62,876 bases of DNA, taken from positions 1 to 62,876 of the forward strand of contig JADGRQ010000028.1 of the NCBI GenBank assembly GCA_017880775.1, written 5' to 3'. Within the stretch, counting starts at the first letter, position 1. Every line of letters starts with the position of its first letter. Source of the DNA: Burkholderiales bacterium (GTDB taxonomy: Bacteria; Pseudomonadota; Gammaproteobacteria; Burkholderiales; SG8-39). Made by a program: the position numbers and the translations under genes. Below, piece by piece: positions 1-8,606 of the stretch. Under the pieces are notes generated by a model, which saw nothing but the letters and a program-made list of their open reading frames with translations, was not told where the DNA came from and searched no databases.

Positions 1-1
1 G

Positions 2-784
2 TTGATCTGGGGCATGATGAACGTGGTGAACTTCGCCCATGGCGACTTCGTCATGCTGGCGATGTACACGACCTTCGTGCTATGGAAGACGCTGGGGCTG
101 GGACCGGCGGCGTCGGTGCCGATCACCGCCTTGTTGATGGCCACGGTGGGCATCGTTGTCTATTTCGCGCTGGTGCGTCACGTGATGCGTGGCCCGATGA
201 TCGCGCAGATCCTGGGCACATTCGGCCTGGCGCTGTTCCTGCGCTATGCGGTGTTCTGGTATTTCGGCGCCAACTTCCTGTCGCTGCCCGACAATTTGGT
301 CGGCGGCACTTTTGACCTTGGCGGCATCCGCATCCCGTCGGCGCGGCTGCTGGCCGGCGCGGTGGCGCTGCTGGTCACGGTGGGGCTGCACCTGCTGCTG
401 ACGCGCACCGCGCTGGGCAGCCGCATGCTGGCGGTGGCCGAGGATGAGGTGGCAGCGCAGTTAATGGGCATCAAGCCGCAACAGATGCAGGCGGTCGCCT
501 GGGGCCTGGCGGCAGGCGCCACCGGCATCGCCGGCGCGCTGATCGCGACGTTCTTCTACATCTCGCCCACCGTGGGGGAGACGCTGGTGATCGTGGCCTT
601 CGTCACCGTCTCGCTCGGGGGCTTCGGCAGCGTGCCGGGTGCGCTGGTGGCCGGGCTGCTGATCGGGGTGATCGAGTCGCTGTCGGCCTACTGGATCGGT
701 CCGGTCTACAAGGACATCGTCGTCTATTCGCTGTTCGTGGCGGTGCTGTGGCTGCGGCCGCAGGGCCTGATGGGGAAGACGTGA
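2..784 (+). CDS. livH: LIV-type ABC transporter permease (LivH family), 5' end cut by window
   Basis: Inner-membrane permease of a branched-chain amino acid/amide-type ABC importer. The visible 260 residues are a chain of hydrophobic segments with the family motifs NFAHGDF near the N-terminus and LGGFGSVPGALVAG near the C-terminus, ending LRPQGLMGKT as LivH proteins do. LivH is normally about 290 residues and the NFAHG motif usually follows some 30 residues, so the true start lies upstream of the window. The stop overlaps the ATG of the next permease gene (TGATG), so the two are translationally coupled. No binding-protein gene is visible in this part, so the substrate cannot be named. Confidence 0.9.
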   Translation: MIWGMMNVVNFAHGDFVMLAMYTTFVLWKTLGLGPAASVPITALLMATVGIVVYFALVRHVMRGPMIAQILGTFGLALFLRYAVFWYFGANFLSLPDNLVGGTFDLGGIRIPSARLLAGAVALLVTVGLHLLLTRTALGSRMLAVAEDEVAAQLMGIKPQQMQAVAWGLAAGATGIAGALIATFFYISPTVGETLVIVAFVTVSLGGFGSVPGALVAGLLIGVIESLSAYWIGPVYKDIVVYSLFVAVLWLRPQGLMGKT

Positions 785-1758
785 TGCGCCGCTTGCTATG
801 GCCGATCGCCTGGCTCGGCCTGATCGCGGCCTATCCGCTGGTCTGGCACACCGCGTTCCAGCAGCGGCTGGGGGCGCTCGTCTTGCTGTATGCGGTGGCC
901 GCTTCGGCGTGGAACATCGTGGGCGGCTATGCCGGGCAGGTGTCGGTCGGCCATGTGGTGTTCTTCGGCTGCGGCGCCTATGGCGCGCTGGCGACCTATC
1001 TGCACCTGGGCCTGCCGCCGATTGCCGGGCTGCCGCTGGGGGTGCTGGCCAGCGTGCTGATCGCCGCGATCGTGGGAGTGCCCACGCTGCGGCTGTCCGG
1101 GCATTATTTCAGCATGGCCACCATCGCGGTGGCCGAGCTGGTGCGCCTGATCGTGACCAACACCGAGTTCCTCGGGGCGGCCGTCGGGCTGAGCGGCCCC
1201 ACCGTGCCGCGCAGCGTAATGGACCTGTCGTTCACCTCCTCGCTGCCCCACTACTACCTATTCCTGGCTGTGCTGATCGGCACTCTGGCGCTGACCTGGC
1301 GGATGGAGAACAGCCGCATGGGGTATTACCTGCGCGCCATCAAGGGCAGCGAACGCGCCGCCCGCTCCCTGGGGGTCGCGGCCGGACGCTACAAATTGTG
1401 GGCGTACATGCTCAGCGCCGCGCTGACCGCGGTCGCCGGCTCGCTCTATGCGATCATGTTCGGCTTCATCGACCCGGATTCTGGACTCGGCATTCTGATC
1501 TCGGTCAAGATGCTGATCATGGCGGCGCTGGGAGGTGCGGGGTACCTGTTCGGCCCGCTGGTGGGTGCGGCCATCCTGGTGCCGCTGGAGGAGATCTCGA
1601 ACAACATGTTCGGCAGCGGCGGCCGGGGCCTCACCTTCGTCATCTACGGCGCGATCATCATGCTGCTGGCGCGCTTCCAGCCCGGTGGATTGCTGGACCT
1701 GCTGCAACGCCGCCTGCGCCCGCGTCCGCCGGCCGCCGGAGCGCGCCGTGCTGCTTGA
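784..1758 (+). CDS. livM: LIV-type ABC transporter permease (LivM family)
   Basis: Second membrane subunit of the LIV-type importer, 324 residues with about nine hydrophobic segments. Family motifs are GGYAGQVSVGHVVFFG near residue 45 and the LSGHYFSMATIAVAEL stretch near residue 105. ATG 784 is chosen because it overlaps the livH stop; an in-frame start 36 bases earlier lies inside livH. The C-terminus is Arg/Pro rich (RLRPRPPAAGARR) and its coding sequence overlaps the GTG of livG by 11 bases. It is one of four contiguous subunit genes. Confidence 0.9.
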   Translation: MRRLLWPIAWLGLIAAYPLVWHTAFQQRLGALVLLYAVAASAWNIVGGYAGQVSVGHVVFFGCGAYGALATYLHLGLPPIAGLPLGVLASVLIAAIVGVPTLRLSGHYFSMATIAVAELVRLIVTNTEFLGAAVGLSGPTVPRSVMDLSFTSSLPHYYLFLAVLIGTLALTWRMENSRMGYYLRAIKGSERAARSLGVAAGRYKLWAYMLSAALTAVAGSLYAIMFGFIDPDSGLGILISVKMLIMAALGGAGYLFGPLVGAAILVPLEEISNNMFGSGGRGLTFVIYGAIIMLLARFQPGGLLDLLQRRLRPRPPAAGARRAA

Positions 1759-2488
1759 AGCCAGGGGCGTCAGCATGGCGTTTGGCAGCTTCAAGGCGGT
1801 CGACGACGCCACCATCGCGGTGCGCGAGGGCGAGATCCTCGGCCTGATCGGCCCCAACGGCGCGGGCAAGTCCACGTTCTTCAACTGCCTGACTGGCGAC
1901 CTGACGCCCACCCTCGGCAGTGTCCATTTCCGCGGCCAGGACGTGACGGGTCTGCCGCCGGAGGCCCGTGCGGCACTTGGTATCGCCCGCAGCTTCCAGG
2001 TGCCGCTGACGTTCGAGGGCATGAGTGTGCTCGACAACGTGATGATCGGCGCCTTCCTGCGTACCGCCAGCACCGCCGAGGCGCGCGACCGGGCGCGCCG
2101 GGTGATCGAGCGTGTCGGACTCGGCCCGTTTGCGGACGTGTCGGCCAGCAGCCTGGGCACGCCTGGCCGCAAGCGGCTGGAGATCGCCCGGGCGCTGGCC
2201 ACCGAGCCGCGCGTGCTGCTTCTGGACGAGGCAATGGCCGGGCTGACGCCGACTGAGGTGCGCCAAGCGATCGATCTGGTCCGCAGTATCCATGCCTCCG
2301 GCATCACCCTGGTGATCGTGGAGCACATCATGGAGGTCATCATCACGCTGGCCGAGCGTGTGGTGGTGTTCCACCAGGGCCGCGAGATCGCCAACGGATC
2401 GCCCGCCGTAGTGACCCGCGAATCACAGGTGATCGAGGCCTATCTTGGCAAACGCGCCGCGAAGGCCGCGCACGGGGCCACGCCATGA
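1748..2488 (+). CDS. livG: LIV-type ABC transporter ATP-binding protein (LivG family)
   Basis: Cytoplasmic ATPase, 246 residues. Walker A GPNGAGKST is at residues 35-43, Walker B LLLDEA and a VEHIME H-loop follow. The signature region reads SLGTPGRKRLEIARAL rather than the usual LSGGQ-like form, a variant seen among LivG proteins. Start GTG 1748 gives the standard N-terminus (VLLEARGVSMAFG); upstream in-frame starts would run through livM. It overlaps livM by 11 bases and livF by 4 (ATGA). Works with LivF, LivH and LivM. Confidence 0.9.
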   Translation: MLLEARGVSMAFGSFKAVDDATIAVREGEILGLIGPNGAGKSTFFNCLTGDLTPTLGSVHFRGQDVTGLPPEARAALGIARSFQVPLTFEGMSVLDNVMIGAFLRTASTAEARDRARRVIERVGLGPFADVSASSLGTPGRKRLEIARALATEPRVLLLDEAMAGLTPTEVRQAIDLVRSIHASGITLVIVEHIMEVIITLAERVVVFHQGREIANGSPAVVTRESQVIEAYLGKRAAKAAHGATP

Positions 2489-3204
2489 CCGTGCCGCTGC
2501 TGCGCGTGCGGAACCTGGAAGTGCGCTACGGCGATCTGATCGGTGTCGCCGATGTCTCGCTGGACGTGCCGGAGGGCGGCGTGGTCGCGCTGCTCGGCTC
2601 GAACGGCGCCGGCAAGACCACCACGCTGAATGCGATCGCCGGCCTCATCCCCGCCTCCGCCGGCGCGATCAGCTTCGACGGCGAGGCAATCACCGGCCAA
2701 CCCGCCTATGCCATCGTCCGCAAGGGCCTGGCGCTGTCGCCGGAGGGCTGGCGGCTGTTCGCCCAGCAGACCGTCGAGAGCAACCTGCACCTCGGCGCCA
2801 CGCCGCTGGCCGACCGCCGCCGGCTGGCGGAGGTGCTCGATCGCGTATATGCCCTGTTCCCACACCTCGCTGAACGCCGCCTACAGCGGACCAGCACGAT
2901 GTCGGGCGGGGAACGCCAGATGCTGGCGGTTGGCCGCGCGCTGATGAGCGACCCGAAGCTGCTGATGCTGGACGAACCGAGCCTGGGGCTGGCGCCGGCC
3001 ATCGTCGAGTCGATGTACGAGACGTTCGGCCGTCTGCACAAGGCCGGTCTGACCATCCTGTTGGCCGAGCAGTCGGTGGAACTCGCACTGGAATTCGCCG
3101 ACTATGCCTATGTGCTGCAGGTCGGCCGCAGCGTGCTGTTCGGGCCGGCCGGCGAATTGGCGGAAAACCCGGAGGTGCAGCGTGTCTATATGGGCATCGG
3201 CTGA
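2485..3204 (+). CDS. livF: LIV-type ABC transporter ATP-binding protein (LivF family)
   Basis: Second ATPase of the importer, 239 residues. It carries Walker A GSNGAGKTT, signature TMSGGERQMLAVGRAL, Walker B LLMLDEPSLGLAP and the typical LivF C-terminus with NPEVQRVYMGIG. The ATG overlaps the livG stop. It is the last transporter gene of the operon; an MBL hydrolase gene follows 18 bases later. Confidence 0.92.
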   Translation: MTVPLLRVRNLEVRYGDLIGVADVSLDVPEGGVVALLGSNGAGKTTTLNAIAGLIPASAGAISFDGEAITGQPAYAIVRKGLALSPEGWRLFAQQTVESNLHLGATPLADRRRLAEVLDRVYALFPHLAERRLQRTSTMSGGERQMLAVGRALMSDPKLLMLDEPSLGLAPAIVESMYETFGRLHKAGLTILLAEQSVELALEFADYAYVLQVGRSVLFGPAGELAENPEVQRVYMGIG

Positions 3205-3222
3205 AGCGAGGGGGAGACGCTG

Positions 3223-4008
3223 ATGGCCACGCAGCAGGTTGGAGGGCTGAACGAGGTCGGCGGGTGGCGCATCGACATCATCGTTCAGGGCTATCCCGGC
3301 AAGTCGGTCTGCCATGGCGGGCTGGGCTGGAGCACCATCGCGCTGCTGCGCGGGCACGGGAAAGTGCTGCTGATCGACGTCGGCTCCTTCGGCCAGCGCC
3401 AGCCCATCCAGGACCGGCTGAAGGTGCTTGGGCTGACACCGGGCGACGTCACCGATGTGCTGCTGACGCATTCGCACTGGGACCACTCGGTCAACTGGGT
3501 GATGTTCCCGGCGGCGCGGGTGGTGATCGGCGCTGACGAGCTGGCCTGGTCGCTGCAGCAGCCCTGGGGTACCACGCCGGTTCCCGAGCTGTACGTGCGG
3601 GAGCTGGCGAACTCTGCGCAGACGCGCCGCGTCCGTGCCGGTGAGGCGATCCTGCCTGGCATCTCGGCCCATGACACGCCCGGGCACACGCCCGGCCATC
3701 TGATTTTCATGCTGGAAGGCCGGGACGGCGATGTGATCTTCACCGGCGATGCGGCCAAGAACCGGGCGGAGATCCTCTCGCGATCGGCCGACATGACCTA
3801 CGATCCGGCAGTCAGCTGCCGCTCCATCGACAGGATCTGGGCGCTCTGGAACCGCAAGCCAGGCTCGCTCCTGGTGCCCGGGCATGATGTGCCCATGGTG
3901 CTCAGTCAGGGCGAGCCAACCTATATCGGCGCGCGGACCGCCGCGCTGTATTCGTGGTTCGGCACGGATCTGGACCAGACGACGCTGTTCGAACTCACGG
4001 TGGCGTGA
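3223..4008 (+). CDS. Metallo-beta-lactamase-fold hydrolase, lactonase-like
   Basis: Zinc hydrolase of the MBL superfamily, 261 residues, close in layout to N-acyl-homoserine lactonases (AttM/AiiB type). The motif THSHWDH places His83, His85, Asp87 and His88 as metal ligands; a GHTPGH motif and FTGDAAKN supply the later ligands. No signal peptide, so probably cytoplasmic. A strong GGGGGAG ribosome-binding site precedes ATG 3223. Its place directly after livF suggests it opens a lactone or cleaves an ester taken up by this transporter; the substrate is unknown. Confidence 0.8.
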   Translation: MATQQVGGLNEVGGWRIDIIVQGYPGKSVCHGGLGWSTIALLRGHGKVLLIDVGSFGQRQPIQDRLKVLGLTPGDVTDVLLTHSHWDHSVNWVMFPAARVVIGADELAWSLQQPWGTTPVPELYVRELANSAQTRRVRAGEAILPGISAHDTPGHTPGHLIFMLEGRDGDVIFTGDAAKNRAEILSRSADMTYDPAVSCRSIDRIWALWNRKPGSLLVPGHDVPMVLSQGEPTYIGARTAALYSWFGTDLDQTTLFELTVA

Positions 4009-4078
4009 CCCGTCGCACTGGTCGTGGTCGGAAAGGCAGTGCTACTGTGGCTCTAGCTCGACTGGTTTCGACCGCAGC

Positions 4079-5743
4079 TCACGGCACGGGCAGCTGCAGC
4101 GCTTCGACGTCGGCGATGATCCTGATCGCGATCGGCGCGGCCCGGTTGCGAACCGTGATCTCGTGGCGCGGGAAGAACGAGACATCCACGCCCGCGCGCT
4201 GCGCAACCGGCTCGGAAATGACGACCTGGCAGTCGAACTGCTTGGTCTGGTCCTGCAGCCGGCTCGCGGTGTTGACCGTGTCGCCGACCGCCGTAAGATA
4301 GCTCGCGGCGCCGTGGCCCATATGGCCGACGACCGCCGGGCCGCAGTGGATGCCGATGCCGATGCGCAGCGGCGCGGGCAGCTCCGTGCGCAGGTCTTCG
4401 CTCAGCCTCGCAATTGCGTGCGTCAACGCGCGCGCCGCTTGAAGCGCCTGCAGTGCGCCGACTTCCGGTGTGGTGTGCACGCCAAACAGCGCCATCACTC
4501 CGTCGCCGGTGAACTGGTTGGCGATGCCGCCCGCCTGTTCGACCGCGCGGCCGGCGACCTCGAAATACCGATTGAGGAAAAACACCACGTCATAGGGCAG
4601 GCGCCGCTCCGAGAGCAGCGTGAATCCGCGGATGTCGGCGAACAGCACACAGACCTCGCGCTCCTCGCCGGTCATCGCGCCCTGTTGCGACAATGCCCGC
4701 GACGCCATCAGGTTGGCGGGCATCATCGGAATGATCGAAATGGGGCCGGTCGGACGCGACTGGCAGGCCAGGCGCACGTCGGCGCCCGCCCCGACGCGCC
4801 GCAACACGCGCGCTTCCTCGGCTGAAGGTGCGGGCAGCGCTTCCAGGCCGGCGACGACCCGCACGCGGCACGTCGAGCAGCGACCGCGACCGCCGCATAC
4901 CGAAGCGTGGGGGATGCGCGCGTACCGGCTGCATTCGAGCAGGCTGAATCCGAGCGGAACGGTGACCAGGCGGTCGCCGGGGTAGGTCACGCGGATCGCG
5001 CTGCGCCCCTCGCGCCACAGGCGGACCGCACGCAGCGCCAGCGTGAGCGCCAACGCTGCGATCAGGAGATAGAGGATCGCCTGCCCGGTTGCATGCAGCG
5101 CCGCGCGCGCCGGTTCGTCCGGAAAGCGGGCCGCGGCGAAAGTGTCCTTGATCCAGCCCAGGCGCATTGCAAGCGCAGTCACTTCCTTTCCCGCCTGCGC
5201 GAATCCGAGCAGCGCGAGCACGGGGATCAGCACCGCGAAGGTATAGAGAGACATCGCCCAGCGCGGGTACCACGGACGGATGCGCAGCCAGAAGTGCACG
5301 CCGATGCAGCCATGGATCCAGGCGATCGACAGCAGCAGCGCCTGCTGAAGGCCCAGATCCGGGCGCGTTTCCCAGAACAGCAGCACCAGCACCGCGTACG
5401 AGTCCTCGAAGCCGAAGCGCTCGTTGGCGAGGCGCGTGCCGACAGCGTGATTGATGACCAGCAGCGGAATCGCCAGCCCGAACAGGAGTTGCAGCGCCTC
5501 CCAGGCGGGCACGCGGAAGTGCCGGCGCAGGTAGATCGAGCGAAGCGCGAGGGCCAGATGCAGAAGGATCGATGCTGCGAGCGCCACGGTCCCGGGCGTG
5601 CTGCGCCACAGGGCGAGAAACGCGCGGCGGCCGGCTTCCATCGCCTCGAGCGAGATCATCCCGAGTGAGTGATTGAGGAGATGGGTGAGGACGAACGTGA
5701 ACAGCACCAACCCGGTTGCAAGCCGGGTGCGGCGCTCGAGCAT
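4079..5743 (-). CDS. Membrane-anchored class III adenylate/guanylate cyclase with 2Fe-2S ferredoxin domain
   Basis: 554 residues in three parts. Residues about 5-245 contain roughly six hydrophobic segments. Residues about 250-340 form a plant-type ferredoxin domain with Cys283, Cys289 and Cys292 (C-x5-C-x2-C) and Cys327. Residues about 362-545 are a class III cyclase with metal aspartates in FADIRGF (Asp370) and FTGDGVMALFG (Asp414), plus GDTVNTASR supplying the transition-state Asn and Arg. The usual Lys of the purine pocket (as in KFIGD) is replaced by Gln410. The iron-sulfur domain suggests redox control of cyclic nucleotide synthesis (inference). ATG 5743 is chosen; TTG 5797, overlapping the upstream gene's stop, is an alternative. 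Confidence 0.85.
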   Translation of the reverse strand: MLERRTRLATGLVLFTFVLTHLLNHSLGMISLEAMEAGRRAFLALWRSTPGTVALAASILLHLALALRSIYLRRHFRVPAWEALQLLFGLAIPLLVINHAVGTRLANERFGFEDSYAVLVLLFWETRPDLGLQQALLLSIAWIHGCIGVHFWLRIRPWYPRWAMSLYTFAVLIPVLALLGFAQAGKEVTALAMRLGWIKDTFAAARFPDEPARAALHATGQAILYLLIAALALTLALRAVRLWREGRSAIRVTYPGDRLVTVPLGFSLLECSRYARIPHASVCGGRGRCSTCRVRVVAGLEALPAPSAEEARVLRRVGAGADVRLACQSRPTGPISIIPMMPANLMASRALSQQGAMTGEEREVCVLFADIRGFTLLSERRLPYDVVFFLNRYFEVAGRAVEQAGGIANQFTGDGVMALFGVHTTPEVGALQALQAARALTHAIARLSEDLRTELPAPLRIGIGIHCGPAVVGHMGHGAASYLTAVGDTVNTASRLQDQTKQFDCQVVISEPVAQRAGVDVSFFPRHEITVRNRAAPIAIRIIADVEALQLPVP

Positions 5744-5793
5744 GGTTTGCCCGCGCGGCGCGGCCACGCCCGCGGTGGTTTTGCTCTGCCCGC

Positions 5794-6285
5794 TCAACCG
5801 GTTTCCCTGGCGAGCACCGCCAGCGCGTCGCCGGTTACCCTGAACAGGCGCCAGTCTTCCATGCGTTGCGCTCCGAGGCTTTCGTAGAAGCGGATCGAAG
5901 GCGTGTTCCAGTCGAGCACCATCCACTCGAAGCGGCCGCAGCCGCGCCCGTGAGCGATGCGAGCGACGTGCAGGAACAGCGACTTGCCGTAGCCGCGGCC
6001 GCGGTGCTCGGGACGCACGAACAGGTCTTCCAGATAGAGTCCCTTGCGCCCCGTGAAGGTGGAGAAATTGTGGAAGTACACCGCGAATCCGACCGCTTTG
6101 CCCTCGACCACGCAGAGCAGGGTTTCCGCCGGGCCTTTGCCGGAAAAAAGCTCATCGGCGAGCAAGGCCTCATCGGCTCGCACGAGGTGATCGAGTTTCT
6201 CGTAGACGGCGAGCGCGTGGATCAGTTCCAGCACCACCGGGATGTCCGCGCGCGTGGCGCGGCGTATCTCTGCCGTAGCCTTCAT
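5794..6285 (-). CDS. GNAT-family N-acetyltransferase (diamine/thialysine acetyltransferase-like)
   Basis: 163 residues of a single GNAT domain that transfers acetyl from acetyl-CoA to an amine. The acetyl-CoA loop RPEHRGRGYGKSLF is near residue 93, preceded by LYLEDLFV, and the C-terminal WNTPSIRFYESLGA is typical of the SSAT/diamine acetyltransferase subfamily. It lies one base after the phosphofructokinase stop and upstream of the cyclase gene on the same strand, so the three are probably one transcript. The substrate cannot be told from sequence. Confidence 0.85.
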   Translation of the reverse strand: MKATAEIRRATRADIPVVLELIHALAVYEKLDHLVRADEALLADELFSGKGPAETLLCVVEGKAVGFAVYFHNFSTFTGRKGLYLEDLFVRPEHRGRGYGKSLFLHVARIAHGRGCGRFEWMVLDWNTPSIRFYESLGAQRMEDWRLFRVTGDALAVLARETG

Positions 6286-6286
6286 C

Positions 6287-7396
6287 TCAATCCCCGAAGC
6301 AGATGCCGAGGTCGCGCGCTGTGCGAATGGTGTCGCAGCCGACCGGCACCGACTTCATGCGTTGCGTGGCTTTCGCGAGCGGCACGTAGCGCACCCTCGG
6401 AGGGTCGAGAGCGACCATCACGCCGGAGTGTCCCTCGGCGAGCGCGCGCACCGCCGCGCCGCCGAAGCGCAAGGACAGCAACCGGTCGAACGTCGTCGGC
6501 GCTCCGCCGCGCAGCAGGTGGCCGAGCACGACATGCCGGGTTTCCTTGCCGGTCAGCACCGCGAGTTCCCCGGCCACGCGCTCGCCGATGCCGCCGAGGC
6601 GCTCCGGGCGTCCGATGCGCTTTTCGATCGTCGAAGCCTTGCCGCCGCTCGGCGCGGCGCCTTCGGCGGCCACCACGATCGAATGCTGCGCGCCTTCACG
6701 TTCGCGCTTCAGCAGCGCGGCGGCGAGCTTTCCGATGTCGTACGGGATCTCGGGGATCAGGATGGCATGCGCGTCGCCGGAGACGCCGCAGTTGAGCGCG
6801 ATCCAGCCCGCATGCCGGCCCATCACTTCAACCACCATCACGCGCTGGTGCGAGGCCGCGGTGGTGTGCAGCCGGTCGATGCAATCGGTGGCGAAGGACA
6901 CCGCCGAGTCGAAGCCGAAGGTGATGACGGTTTCCTCGAGGTCGTTGTCGATGGTCTTGGGCACGCCCACCACGCGCAGGCCCTTGTCCGCCAGCCTGCG
7001 GGCGACGCGCAGCGACCCGTCGCCGCCGATAGCCACCAGCGCGTCGACGCCCGCGCGCTCCAGCGCGCTCAGCACCTTGCCGCTCAGATCGCGTTCCTCC
7101 AGCCCCTTCGCCGTTTGCACGGGGTATTTGAACGGATTGCCCGCGTTGGTCGTGCCCAGGATGGTGCCGCCGAGGTTGGTGATGCCGGAGACGCGCTCCG
7201 GCGTGAGCGGCATCAGGCCGTTCCTGCGCAGGCGCGCGTCGAGTAGGCCGTCGTAGCCGTTGCGGATGCCGATGCACTCCCAGCCATGGTGCTGGGCCGT
7301 CATCACCACGCCGCGGATCACCGCGTTCAGCCCGGGCGCATCGCCCCCGCCGGTGGTCAGGGCGATGCGGCGGATTTTCGTGCTGTGACGGGTCAT
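6287..7396 (-). CDS. 6-phosphofructokinase
   Basis: Glycolytic phosphofructokinase, 369 residues. Signature motifs are TTGGGDAPGLNAVIRG at the N-terminus, AIGGDGSLR at the phosphoryl-donor site and GVPKTIDNDL at the sugar-phosphate site. The Gly in GGDGS (rather than GGDD) favours ATP as donor, although mixed-type enzymes exist. ATG 7396 is preceded by GGGAGGGG at good spacing, so the earlier in-frame start at 7432 is not used. A second, unrelated-looking phosphofructokinase lies at 34317-35537. Confidence 0.88.
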   Translation of the reverse strand: MTRHSTKIRRIALTTGGGDAPGLNAVIRGVVMTAQHHGWECIGIRNGYDGLLDARLRRNGLMPLTPERVSGITNLGGTILGTTNAGNPFKYPVQTAKGLEERDLSGKVLSALERAGVDALVAIGGDGSLRVARRLADKGLRVVGVPKTIDNDLEETVITFGFDSAVSFATDCIDRLHTTAASHQRVMVVEVMGRHAGWIALNCGVSGDAHAILIPEIPYDIGKLAAALLKREREGAQHSIVVAAEGAAPSGGKASTIEKRIGRPERLGGIGERVAGELAVLTGKETRHVVLGHLLRGGAPTTFDRLLSLRFGGAAVRALAEGHSGVMVALDPPRVRYVPLAKATQRMKSVPVGCDTIRTARDLGICFGD

Positions 7397-7427
7397 GCGC
7401 CCCTCCCAAACTTGCTCTGCGTTAGCG

Positions 7428-7433
7428 TACACT
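7428..7433 (+). promoter_or_regulatory. -10-like TACACT, probable leaderless start of the diiron gene
   Basis: TACACT matches the TANNNT form of a -10 box and ends exactly 7 bases before ATG 7441. No Shine-Dalgarno sequence lies between. This spacing puts the transcription start at or next to the ATG. The same TANNNT-7-ATG layout occurs before argC and pepN in this window. Confidence 0.45.
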
Positions 7434-7440
7434 TTCGCGC

Positions 7441-8550
7441 ATGAGCGACCATATCACGCACGACCCCGCGTACGACACCGTCGCCGCGGACGATTTCGCC
7501 GCGATGATCGAGGTGCCGCGCTACGGCCGGCGCAGCGCGGCCTTCGACGCCATCATCTCGGCGACGCACGATCATTTCTGGGATCCGCTCGATCCCGCCT
7601 ACCTCGACTTCGCGCAGCCGTTCGACCTGAAGCGCGAGACCATCATGCCGTTTGATGCGGTATTCGAGCTGCGCACCGCCGTCGCCGACCGGCTGGACGA
7701 AGGCCAGAAGATCGCGCTGGCCAACGAGGTGGCGCGCTGGAACCTGAGTTCGCTGCTGCACGGCGAACAGGGCGCATTGTCGCTTTCCGCGAGCCTGTGC
7801 GACATCCTGCTCGACCCGGGCGCGCAGGAGTACGCCGCCAACCAGGCGCGCGAGGAGGCGCGGCACGTGACCGCGTTTTCGCGCTACATCCAGGTGCGCT
7901 GGGGCTCGCCGCTGCCGGTGGGTGAAGCGCTCGGCGCACTGCTTGCGGAACTCGTCGCGGCGCCCGAGGTGTACAAGAAGCTGGTCGGCATGCAGATGCT
8001 GGTCGAGGGGCTCGCGATGGGTGCGTTCGCCGGGTTGCACGCCAACGCGCGCGATCCGCTCCTGAAACGCATGGTGCAGCTGGTGATGACCGACGAAGCC
8101 TTTCACCACCGGTTCGGCAAGATCTGGGCCTCGCTGACGATCCCGAAGCTTTCCGCGGAGGAACATGCGCGGGTGGAGGATTGGGCGGCGAAGTGCTTCG
8201 AGACGCTGCTGTTCAACCTCAACAACATCCGCCAGCGGCAGTCGATCTACGCGCAGTTCGGGCTCGACTGGCAGTGGGTGCGTGATGCGTGCCGGGAGAT
8301 ATTCACGGCCGCCGACCGGCGCGAAGGGCTAAAGCAGCAGACCAACATCTTCCGCGTGCTGGTGAAGACGCTGTTCGGCGCGGGAATCATCACCGAGCGC
8401 ACGCGCGCCACCTACGCCGCGTGGCTGGATGTCGAGGGCCTGGAGTCCGAGAAGGACTTCATGATCGGCGACGCGATCGCGGCCGAAGGCATCGAGTACC
8501 TGCGCGAGATCAACCGCGGCCGCAGGAAGATCGGGCAGAAGGCGGCCTGA
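7441..8550 (+). CDS. Ferritin-like diiron protein (R2/AurF-like oxygenase candidate)
   Basis: 369-residue helical protein of the ferritin-like fold. Candidate diiron ligands come in the expected order: Glu in HGEQGAL, Glu-x-x-His in REEARHV, Glu in MLVEGLAMG, and Glu-x-x-His in DEAFHHRFG. This two-by-(E, ExxH) arrangement is shared by ribonucleotide reductase R2-like proteins and AurF-type N-oxygenases. It is not a canonical NrdB. It is followed directly by a CoA-transferase and a CoA-ester lyase, so an oxidation step in the same catabolic route is likely (inference). It is divergent from the phosphofructokinase gene, 44 bases apart. Confidence 0.7.
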   Translation: MSDHITHDPAYDTVAADDFAAMIEVPRYGRRSAAFDAIISATHDHFWDPLDPAYLDFAQPFDLKRETIMPFDAVFELRTAVADRLDEGQKIALANEVARWNLSSLLHGEQGALSLSASLCDILLDPGAQEYAANQAREEARHVTAFSRYIQVRWGSPLPVGEALGALLAELVAAPEVYKKLVGMQMLVEGLAMGAFAGLHANARDPLLKRMVQLVMTDEAFHHRFGKIWASLTIPKLSAEEHARVEDWAAKCFETLLFNLNNIRQRQSIYAQFGLDWQWVRDACREIFTAADRREGLKQQTNIFRVLVKTLFGAGIITERTRATYAAWLDVEGLESEKDFMIGDAIAAEGIEYLREINRGRRKIGQKAA

Positions 8551-8606
8551 GCCCATCAATTAAAGAGCTTGACTACGCGCCGCAGGCGCGCGGTACGCTT
8601 TCCGGG

